Both the position numbers and the translations under genes were made by a program. Positions 1-5,038 of a DNA stretch of 11,973 nt are shown in pieces. This DNA comes from Parcubacteria group bacterium Gr01-1014_72 (GTDB lineage: Bacteria; Patescibacteriota; Minisyncoccia; Phycocordibacterales; VMFH01). The notes beneath the pieces were generated by a model. The model did no database searches, had not been told where the DNA came from, and saw nothing but the letters and a program-made list of their open reading frames with translations. How positions within the stretch are numbered: the first letter of the stretch is position 1; the number at the start of each line of letters is the position of its first letter. The stretch lies in contig VMFH01000004.1 in NCBI GenBank assembly GCA_007375925.1, positions 1 through 11,973 of the forward strand, given 5' to 3'.

Positions 1-228
1 ATCGCCGCCGGAGAGACGCTTTCCTACGCGGAGGTCGCTCGCCGCGCGGGTAGTGCGCGAGCGGCTCGTGCCGTTGGGGCAATTCTCAAAACAAATTATG
101 ACGCCGATATTCCCTGCCATCGCGTCATTCGCTCGGACGGGACTCTTGGTGATTACAACCGCGGCGCAGAACAGAAACACGCGCTTCTCCAACGTGAAGG
201 AGCAATTCGCTCTGCAATTGCCGTATGA
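1..228 (+). CDS. ogt: O6-alkylguanine-DNA alkyltransferase, C-terminal part (5' end outside window)
   Basis: The gene is open from the first base in frame 1 and ends at TGA 226-228, giving 75 visible residues; the N-terminus lies upstream of the window. The visible part holds the active-site motif I-P-C-H-R-V-I at residues 37-43, preceded by the helix-turn-helix segment common to Ogt/MGT proteins (LSYAEVARRAGSARAARAVG). This family removes alkyl groups from O6 of guanine by transferring them to the active-site cysteine in a suicidal reaction. The cysteine (codon 115-117) is present, so this is not an alkyltransferase-like protein, in which it is replaced by tryptophan. A G-D-Y segment and a short charged tail follow, as expected at the C-terminus. 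It lies upstream of pcm and mazG, which are also damage-control enzymes. Ogt versus Ada C-terminal domain cannot be settled without the 5' end. Confidence 0.9.
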   Translation: MAAGETLSYAEVARRAGSARAARAVGAILKTNYDADIPCHRVIRSDGTLGDYNRGAEQKHALLQREGAIRSAIAV

Positions 229-263
229 TTATCTTATTTTTTTATACCTTATACCCGCACAAG

Positions 264-295
264 ATATTCCTATATTCTGGGGAATATAGGAATAT
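264..295. repeat. Palindromic element, copy 1 (upstream of winged-helix gene)
   Basis: A perfect inverted repeat has 14-base arms, 264-277 and 282-295, around the four-base loop TGGG. A 30-base core (265-294) recurs in reverse orientation at 626-655 with one difference. The element ends just upstream of a weak promoter candidate at 299-326. It could be an operator for the regulator at 343, an RNA hairpin, or a small dispersed palindromic repeat. Confidence 0.85.
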
Positions 296-298
296 ATA

Positions 299-326
299 TT
301 GTGAGAAGATGAGGAAGTTTTACAAA
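299..326 (+). promoter_or_regulatory. Weak sigma-70-like promoter candidate for the winged-helix gene
   Basis: TTGTGA (299-304) and TACAAA (321-326) are separated by 16 bases, each matching the consensus at four of six positions. Transcription would start near 333, about ten bases before the ATG at 343. The palindrome at 264-295 sits directly upstream. Support is weak and rests on position and partial matches only. Confidence 0.3.
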
Positions 327-342
327 CTAAACCATCCATATC

Positions 343-612
343 ATGAAGAGTCCAAAAGATCTTGAACAGATACTCAAGGGGTGTGCAAATCATCGCCGTA
401 TTGAAACACTACTTCTGCTTCGCACGGAGCCGGAACTGACGCTTGAGCAGATTGCGGAGCACCTTGGTGTCAATTTTCGAACTGCTTCAGAACATATGCG
501 TCGGATGGCGGTCGGCGGACTGCTCATGAAGCGATACGAGGGGACATCCGTCCATCATGCGCTGACTCGCCGTGGGAAAGATATTCTCGCTTTTCTCAAG
601 ACGCTTGCATAA
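343..612 (+). CDS. Small winged helix-turn-helix regulator (ArsR-like)
   Basis: The 89-residue protein is essentially one winged-helix domain. Helices lie around residues 8-27, a typical helix-turn-helix around 33-55 (LTLEQIAEHLGV, then NFRTASEHMRRM), and a beta-wing at about 58-72, ending in a basic helix. This layout matches ArsR/MarR-like DNA-binding domains. No metal-binding cysteine pair is visible (the single Cys is at residue 14), so metal sensing is not supported. The start at 343 has no Shine-Dalgarno sequence; the purine-rich GAGGAAG at 311-317 is too far upstream. The gene is bracketed by inverted copies of the same palindrome (264-295 and 621-660), so autoregulation through these sites, also affecting pcm, is a reasonable inference. 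The ligand and target are unknown. Confidence 0.8.
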   Translation: MKSPKDLEQILKGCANHRRIETLLLLRTEPELTLEQIAEHLGVNFRTASEHMRRMAVGGLLMKRYEGTSVHHALTRRGKDILAFLKTLA

Positions 613-620
613 TTGTGTAA

Positions 621-660
621 TTTCTTATTCCCATATTCCCCAGAATATAGGAATAAGAAA
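621..660. repeat. Palindromic element, copy 2 (between winged-helix gene and pcm)
   Basis: An inverted repeat has 18-base arms, 621-638 and 643-660, around CCCA, with one mismatch (C632 against A649). Its core is the reverse complement of copy 1. Read from the - strand the loop is TGGG, as in copy 1, and the one mismatch becomes a G-U pair. It ends 21 bases before the pcm start. It has no T-run typical of a terminator, so an operator or mobile palindrome role seems more likely. Confidence 0.85.
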
Positions 661-681
661 ATAGGTAAATAAAAAAATGCA

Positions 682-1308
682 ATGAATAGGGAGGAGTTTT
701 TGAAACACCTCAAACATGGAACTCGCGTGCTTCGAGGGGTAAGGCTTGAAGAGGCGTTCCGAGTCGTTGACCGAAAAGATTTCGTCGCTTCCGACTACGA
801 GTCCGAGGCGTACGAAGATTACCCGCTCTTCATCGGAGAGGGGCAAACGATTTCCCAGCCGACAACGGTTGCTTTCATGTTGGAACTCCTTAATGTACAA
901 CTCAATGAGCGTGTGCTTGATGTCGGAGCGGGTTCCGGTTGGACAACAGCGCTTCTCGCGAAACTTGTCGGAGAGAAGGGGGAAGTCTGGGGTATTGAGA
1001 TACGTCCGGAACTTCTTACCTTCGGGCAGAAAAATCTCAAAAAATATGGTTTCAAGAACGCGTATATCGTTCCCGCCTTGCCGCAAGTCGTCGGATTGCC
1101 CGACAAGGCTCCATTCAAGCGTATTCTTGTTTCCGCCGCGGCACATAAAATTCCGGAAAAACTCATAGAGCAACTTGCCGTCAATGGCACAATGGTAATT
1201 CCAGTCGGCGACTCCGTACAGAATCTCACCTCAATAGAAAAACTTTCAGACGGAGAGCTTCTCACGCGCGAGTACCCGGGCTTTGCATTCGTACCGTTTG
1301 TCCGATGA
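682..1308 (+). CDS. pcm: Protein-L-isoaspartate O-methyltransferase family protein
   Basis: The 208-residue protein is a class I SAM-dependent methyltransferase of the PCMT type. The family transfers a methyl group to L-isoaspartyl residues in damaged proteins, starting their conversion back to aspartate. Visible signs are the substrate-side motif GQTISQP (residues 54-60), SAM motif I (VLDVGAGSGWTTALLA, 78-93), the acidic end of strand two (VWGIEI, 102-107), and the motif APFKRILVSAA (143-153) followed by IPEKLIEQL and VIPVG. The usual GDG-type loop between motif I and APF is replaced by PALPQVVGL (131-139), which is unusual and could affect activity. The start at 682 lacks a Shine-Dalgarno sequence, and an out-of-frame ATG CAA TGA at 677-685 overlaps it. 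Copy 2 of the palindrome lies just upstream. Family membership is secure; substrate specificity less so. Confidence 0.87.
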   Translation: MNREEFLKHLKHGTRVLRGVRLEEAFRVVDRKDFVASDYESEAYEDYPLFIGEGQTISQPTTVAFMLELLNVQLNERVLDVGAGSGWTTALLAKLVGEKGEVWGIEIRPELLTFGQKNLKKYGFKNAYIVPALPQVVGLPDKAPFKRILVSAAAHKIPEKLIEQLAVNGTMVIPVGDSVQNLTSIEKLSDGELLTREYPGFAFVPFVR

Positions 1309-1323
1309 TGCTTCTTTGGCCTG

Positions 1324-1332
1324 TGGTAATAT
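1324..1332 (+). promoter_or_regulatory. Extended -10 element in front of mazG
   Basis: TGg followed by TAATAT (1327-1332) forms an extended -10 box. The usual start point about seven bases downstream falls at or next to the ATG at 1340, so the message would be nearly leaderless. No -35 box is seen at the expected distance. The same arrangement occurs before alaS and the actin-like gene. Confidence 0.45.
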
Positions 1333-1339
1333 GGAATTA

Positions 1340-1675
1340 ATGAATTTCAACGAATATCAGGAAAAGGCGAAGAAGACTGACACCTATCAGGACAAGCCGC
1401 CCCATGATCGGCTTTTCTATGCGACGTTGGGCCTCGTCGGCGAATCGGGAGAGGTAGCGGAGAAAGTGAAAAAAATACTTCGCGACCAGAGGGGCGCTGT
1501 CAGCGAGGAAAAGCGACAGGAACTCAAAAAAGAGCTCGGCGATGTACTCTGGTATGTCGCAAAATTCGCCCGCGAACTAGAATTTACTTTGGACGAAGTT
1601 GCGGCGGGCAATATTGAAAAGCTGTACTCTCGCCTAGAACGAGACGCCATCCACGGTAGCGGAGATAACCGATAG
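1340..1675 (+). CDS. MazG-like nucleotide pyrophosphohydrolase
   Basis: From ATG 1340 the protein has 111 residues and is a single MazG domain. The metal-binding signature is visible: E35, E38 and E41 in GESGEVAE, then E65 and D68 in ELGDVLWYV. The C-terminal IHGSGDNR is typical of a common bacterial subgroup. Such enzymes split nucleoside triphosphates to monophosphate and pyrophosphate and usually act as all-alpha oligomers that remove non-canonical or excess nucleotides. An in-frame ATG at 1331 adds three residues (MEL), and a further open extension reaches 1283 inside pcm. I prefer 1340 because domain homology begins there and the extended -10 box at 1324-1332 fits a start at that point. 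There is no Shine-Dalgarno sequence. With the alkyltransferase and pcm upstream, it suggests a damage-cleaning gene group. Confidence 0.88.
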   Translation: MNFNEYQEKAKKTDTYQDKPPHDRLFYATLGLVGESGEVAEKVKKILRDQRGAVSEEKRQELKKELGDVLWYVAKFARELEFTLDEVAAGNIEKLYSRLERDAIHGSGDNR

Positions 1676-1895
1676 TCGCATCCATTCCGCAGGAAGTTTT
1701 GGTTGTGAAGGGAGCCGCGGTCATAAAGTCGTGGAGATTTTCGCATTCACCCAAACAGTACATGATGTGCATTGACCGCCCTGATAACGAGAGTTCTGTT
1801 ATAAAGTACTTCGGCTCATGAATGAAGTGCGCGGAGCTGGTTGTACAGTCGTCCGCGTGAGTGGAAAACCGCCCGCGACTATTGAGTGGGGATGA
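1669..1895 (+). pseudogene. Small ORF split by a frame shift, or two ORFs overlapping at ATGA; product unknown
   Basis: Between mazG and the terminator, two frames join end to end. Frame 1 is open from 1669 to TGA 1819-1821 and reads protein-like text such as VLVVKGAAVIKSWRF, then SPKQYMMCIDRPDNESSVIK, then YFGS. Possible starts are TTG 1699, GTG 1705 or ATG 1762. The second frame begins at ATG 1818, overlapping that stop as ATGA, and encodes 25 residues (MNEVRGAGCTVVRV, then SGKPPATIEWG) up to TGA 1893-1895. The composition of both halves, their exact abutment and the terminator 24 bases downstream suggest one roughly 65-70-residue protein interrupted by a -1 shift. Alternatives are a sequencing error, a real overlapping pair, or chance. 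I do not recognise the family. Confidence 0.4.
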
Positions 1896-1918
1896 GATGA
1901 ACACAGTTCGTTGTATGG

Positions 1919-1951
1919 CCGGAAGAAGAGCAATGCTTCTTCCGGTTTTTT
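1919..1951 (+). terminator. Intrinsic (rho-independent) terminator upstream of alaS
   Basis: A perfect ten-base stem (CCGGAAGAAG at 1919-1928 with CTTCTTCCGG at 1936-1945) encloses a seven-base loop and is followed at once by six T (1946-1951). It ends the transcript coming from mazG and the small ORF, just before the alaS promoter. Confidence 0.9.
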
Positions 1952-1954
1952 CTT

Positions 1955-1975
1955 TATAATGGAGCGTGGTATAGT
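1955..1975 (+). promoter_or_regulatory. Two -10 candidates for alaS
   Basis: A perfect TATAAT lies at 1955-1960 and would give a leader of about 15 bases. An extended box TGgTATAGT lies at 1967-1975, with its predicted start at about the A of the alaS ATG (1982), giving a leaderless message. No clear -35 hexamer is seen for either, because the T-run of the terminator fills that region. Which box is used cannot be decided from sequence. Confidence 0.55.
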
Positions 1976-1981
1976 TTTGCC

Positions 1982-3712
1982 ATGAGCAGAAAATGGACAC
2001 TTCACGAAGTGCGGCAGAAGTATCTGGATTTTTTCAAGGCGAAGGGACATACGATTATTCCCTCGGCTTCTTTGGTGCCGGAGAATGACCCGACGACGCT
2101 CTTTACGGGGTCGGGGATGCAGCCCCTCGTGCCGTATCTCCTTGGAAAAGAGCACCAATTGGGGACGCGGCTCGCAAACTCGCAAAAGTGCTTTCGTGCG
2201 GAAGATATTGAGGAAGTGGGAGACAATCGCCACACCACTTTTTTTGAGATGCTCGGTAACTGGTCGCTAGGAGATTATTGGAAACAAGAGGAACTTCCGT
2301 GGCTCTTTGAGTTTCTTACGAAAGAAATCAAAATTTCAAAGGAACGACTATGGGTAACTTGTTTTGAGGGAGACCCTGCATTCGGGCTTCCGCGTGATAT
2401 GGAATCGGCGGAAATATGGGAAAAACTCGGCATACCGAAGGAACGGATCCATTTTTACGGCGGAGAAAAAAACTGGTGGAGCCGTTCGGGACATCCGGAA
2501 AATATGCCGGTGGGGGAGCCAGGTGGGCCGGACAGCGAAGTTTTTTATGAATTTACGCAGGTCCCCCATGACCCGAAATTCGGTGAAAAATGCCATCCTA
2601 ATTGCGATTGCGGGCGATTTATGGAAATCGGAAACTCTGTTTTCATGGAGTACCGCAAAACGGAAAATGGTTTTGAGAAATTACCCCGTCGCAATGTTGA
2701 CTTCGGCGGAGGATTGGAACGAATCACTACGGCCGCAAATGACGAGCCGGATGTTTTTAAAATTGATATATTCGCTCCCGCAATTGACGCGCTTGAGCAA
2801 ACATCAGGAAAGAGCTACAGCAACGCACTGCACCAACGTTCATTTCGGATCATTGCTGACCATACTCGTGCCGCCGCAAAACTCATGGAGGACGGGGTAG
2901 CTCCCTCCAATGTGGGACAGGGGTATATGCTTCGTCGCCTCCTCCGCAGAGCGATTCTTTTTGCTGATAAGTTGAGTGCAAGACTGGATGAGCGATTTCG
3001 CGAGGAGGAGAAGAGGTTTCGAAAGACCCTCGCGGACGGTTTACGCCACTTTAAAGGGCTTTCGGCGCGAGACATTTCTGGCCACGACGCTTTCCTGCTT
3101 TTCTCTTCGTACGGATTTCCTCTTGACCTCACGCTTGATTTGGCTCGAGAGGGGGGGATAGCAGTTGACATTGATGGGTTTTCCCAAGAGTTCGAGAAGC
3201 ACCAAGAAGTATCCCGCGCGGGTGCGGAGAAGAAGTTCAGGGGCGGGCTTGCGGACACCTCCGAGGTGTCGGTGAAGTACCACACGGCGACACACCTTCT
3301 TCATCAAGCGCTTCGGGACGTGCTTGGTGGCGAGGTGCGGCAGAAGGGGAGCAACATCACGCCCGAACGTCTGCGGTTTGATTTCTCGTTTCCGCGCAAA
3401 TTGACCTCCGAGGAAGTTGCGCGGGCGGAAAAAATCGTGAATGAAAAAATCGCGGCGAACCTTCCCGTCCATGCCGTTACACTTTCGCTTGGAGAAGCGC
3501 AAAAGAGCGGCGCGCTCCACTTCTTTGACGAAAAGTACCCCGACAAAGTACTTGTCCACTACATCGGCGATACGCTTGAAACGGCCTACTCAAAGGAGTT
3601 TTGCGGAGGTCCTCATGTGCAAAACACCGGCACGCTCGGCCATTTTAAAGTCAGCAAAGAAGAAGCCGTGTCAGCGGGCGTGCGCCGCATCAAGGCAATT
3701 TTTGAAACATAA
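1982..3712 (+). CDS. alaS: Alanyl-tRNA synthetase, compact form
   Basis: This enzyme charges tRNA-Ala with alanine. At 576 residues it is far shorter than the usual 850-900. The class II catalytic core occupies about 1-245: LFTGSGMQPLVPYLLG (40-55), RLANSQKCFRAEDIEEVG (63-80), FFEMLGNWSLGDYW (87-100) and the class motif GGGLERI (242-248). The helical tRNA-recognition part follows (about 260-410). The editing domain keeps its metal-site residues: HTATH (434-438) and CGGPH (541-545, with C541 and H545). The beta-barrel between recognition helices and editing domain, which carries the conserved ESGGQ motif, is absent: EFEKHQEVSRAGAEKKF leads within about 15 residues to HTATH. The C-terminal C-Ala domain is also missing. 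A small cysteine cluster (C204, C208, C210) sits in the core. The frame is continuous, so this is a reduced enzyme and not a broken gene. No Shine-Dalgarno sequence precedes the ATG. Confidence 0.96.
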   Translation: MSRKWTLHEVRQKYLDFFKAKGHTIIPSASLVPENDPTTLFTGSGMQPLVPYLLGKEHQLGTRLANSQKCFRAEDIEEVGDNRHTTFFEMLGNWSLGDYWKQEELPWLFEFLTKEIKISKERLWVTCFEGDPAFGLPRDMESAEIWEKLGIPKERIHFYGGEKNWWSRSGHPENMPVGEPGGPDSEVFYEFTQVPHDPKFGEKCHPNCDCGRFMEIGNSVFMEYRKTENGFEKLPRRNVDFGGGLERITTAANDEPDVFKIDIFAPAIDALEQTSGKSYSNALHQRSFRIIADHTRAAAKLMEDGVAPSNVGQGYMLRRLLRRAILFADKLSARLDERFREEEKRFRKTLADGLRHFKGLSARDISGHDAFLLFSSYGFPLDLTLDLAREGGIAVDIDGFSQEFEKHQEVSRAGAEKKFRGGLADTSEVSVKYHTATHLLHQALRDVLGGEVRQKGSNITPERLRFDFSFPRKLTSEEVARAEKIVNEKIAANLPVHAVTLSLGEAQKSGALHFFDEKYPDKVLVHYIGDTLETAYSKEFCGGPHVQNTGTLGHFKVSKEEAVSAGVRRIKAIFET

Positions 3713-3769
3713 AGCTTGAGCCGTAGTACATTGCTTCCTGGAGTCGCTATAACGCCTTGCAAGTACGGG

Positions 3770-3778
3770 TGCTATACT
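3770..3778 (+). promoter_or_regulatory. Extended -10 promoter for the actin-like gene
   Basis: TGcTATACT lies at 3770-3778, six bases before the ATG at 3785. Transcription would start at or within a base or two of the ATG. The sequence TTGCAA at 3757-3762 is too close to act as a -35 box. The layout matches TGgTATAGT plus six bases before alaS. Confidence 0.55.
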
Positions 3779-3784
3779 TATGCT

Positions 3785-5017
3785 ATGAGATTCTCTTCAT
3801 ACTTTCGCCATCCCGAGAAAAATATAGCGCTCGTGTTTGATGTTGGAAGCGAGAGTGTCGGCGGGGCGGTTGTAAGGCGAGCCCGCGGGGATCGGCCGAC
3901 CACCCTGTGTTCGTATCGTGAGCCCGTGCCGCTCGTGCGTAACGCCGATCCTGAACAACTCCTCTGGCAGGCGACCGAGGCATTGAAACTTGTCGCGCGG
4001 CACCTTGACCGTTTCATTGCCACGGACACAACTTTTCCCGCTTCGGAACGCCGCGACTTTGATGAGATTTTTTTCGTTGTCTCTCCGCCATGGTACGCCG
4101 GGAAGACCTTGTTTGTTGAGACGCGCGAGAAGAAACCCTTCACGGTTACGCCGCCCTTTCTCCAAGGCATTTTGGAGCGGGAGGAGACGGCGCTCGCAGA
4201 GTCTTTCTTCCCCCCCGGCGCTCCGGGTAAAGCGCGCGATGCGGTTTCCCTCTTGGAACGCAAGATTATGCGCCTGCGTCTCAACGGCTATGAGACGGCC
4301 GTTCCGCTCGGTAAACATGCCTCGCACCTGGAACTCTCCCTCTACCTTTCGGCTGCTCCAGCAACCGTCGTGAATCGCATCGTCGGTGCGGTGCGAAAAA
4401 CGTTCAATGCGAGACGCATTGAGTTCCACTCGCTCGCGTTTGTGGCAAGCGCGATGATCCGCGATTTGTTTGCGGAGAGTGAGAACTTTATCTTCGCTGA
4501 TGCGAGCGGAGAACTCACTGAACTTTCGCTCATAGAGCGTGGAGTGATTCTTGAGACAACCTCGTTCCCGATTGGGCGAAACGGGCTCATTCGCCGCCTG
4601 CGAAAAGATATCACCGGTTCGTCCACGGAAGCGGCGCTCTCGGCATTCCGGGTCTTCGCGCGCGGGGAAGGGAACCCCGAGCACTCGGAGAAAGTACGGC
4701 GGGCTCTTTCCGAGGCGGAGGCAGAGTGGTTGGGACTGTTTCGGAAGACACTCGCGCACTTCTCTGAGGCGGCGTTCCTTCCCCGCGTGCTCTACATTCT
4801 CGCACCAGATCCCGCCACCACTCAGATTTTTCGTTCATTCATTGAGAAGAGCCCCGTCGGACAATTTACCGTTACCGCCGAACCCTTTACCGTCGTTCCG
4901 CTCTCTGCAGAAACGCTTGAGCAGGCCGCTTTGTACGGGACGAACACGCACTGCGATCCGACCATGACGCTCGCGGCACTTTTTCTCAACAGAATTCACA
5001 TTGAGGAGGGGCTGTAG
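3785..5017 (+). CDS. Actin-fold ATPase-like protein of the PilM/FtsA type
   Basis: The 410-residue protein resembles the PilM/FtsA branch of actin-like proteins. A phosphate-1-like strand-loop lies at 16-30 (ALVFDVGSESVGGAVV, with D19) and a phosphate-2-like motif at 236-247 (FIFADASGELTE, with D239), followed by LSLIERGVILETTSFPIG, as in FtsA and PilM. The third nucleotide-site motif, normally glycine-rich, reads VLYILAPDPATTQ (335-347), so nucleotide binding may be weakened. No membrane segment or signal peptide is seen, so it should be cytoplasmic. PilM and FtsA tether membrane partners inside the cell. Here the next gene encodes a one-pass membrane protein, which suggests a similar scaffold-anchor pair. 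An in-frame TTG at 3716 would add 23 residues, but these cover the promoter box and read as non-coding, so ATG 3785 is chosen. The actual process served is unknown. Confidence 0.7.
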   Translation: MRFSSYFRHPEKNIALVFDVGSESVGGAVVRRARGDRPTTLCSYREPVPLVRNADPEQLLWQATEALKLVARHLDRFIATDTTFPASERRDFDEIFFVVSPPWYAGKTLFVETREKKPFTVTPPFLQGILEREETALAESFFPPGAPGKARDAVSLLERKIMRLRLNGYETAVPLGKHASHLELSLYLSAAPATVVNRIVGAVRKTFNARRIEFHSLAFVASAMIRDLFAESENFIFADASGELTELSLIERGVILETTSFPIGRNGLIRRLRKDITGSSTEAALSAFRVFARGEGNPEHSEKVRRALSEAEAEWLGLFRKTLAHFSEAAFLPRVLYILAPDPATTQIFRSFIEKSPVGQFTVTAEPFTVVPLSAETLEQAALYGTNTHCDPTMTLAALFLNRIHIEEGL

Positions 5018-5029
5018 GAAGCTCAAGTA

Positions 5030-5038
5030 TGCTACACT
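5030..5038 (+). promoter_or_regulatory. Extended -10 element before the membrane protein gene
   Basis: TGcTACACT lies at 5030-5038, immediately before the ATG at 5039. A start point about seven bases downstream falls after that ATG, so this promoter would favour the in-frame ATG at 5066. The gene may also be cotranscribed with the actin-like gene, 21 bases upstream. Confidence 0.4.

Noticed and set aside
625..1173. Open frame on the - strand opposite pcm
   Set aside because: It runs antisense to a gene with clear methyltransferase motifs, and its C-terminal residues are simply the palindrome translated.
1676..1918. Structured non-coding RNA or T-box leader before alaS
   Set aside because: Several local stems can be drawn (for example GCGGTCA with TGACCGC), but no RNase P, tmRNA, SRP or T-box signature is present. 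The terminator precedes the alaS promoter, and the protein-like frames explain the region better.
1584..2000. Open frame of 138 codons on the - strand across the mazG end, the terminator and the alaS start
   Set aside because: It crosses a strong + strand terminator, promoter and two real gene ends, with no recognisable domain.
2705..3712. Frame shift or assembly loss as the cause of the short AlaRS
   Set aside because: The frame is continuous, motif order is intact on both sides of the missing barrel, and the protein ends just after the editing site with a normal stop.
3716..3784. TTG start extending the actin-like protein by 23 residues
   Set aside because: The extension is translated from the promoter region, does not look like this family, and a good ATG follows at 3785.
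3797..4759. Long open frame of 320 codons on the - strand opposite the actin-like gene
   Set aside because: It is fully antisense to a well-supported gene, has no recognisable motif, and reads as an Arg/Ser-rich shadow of GC-rich coding sequence.
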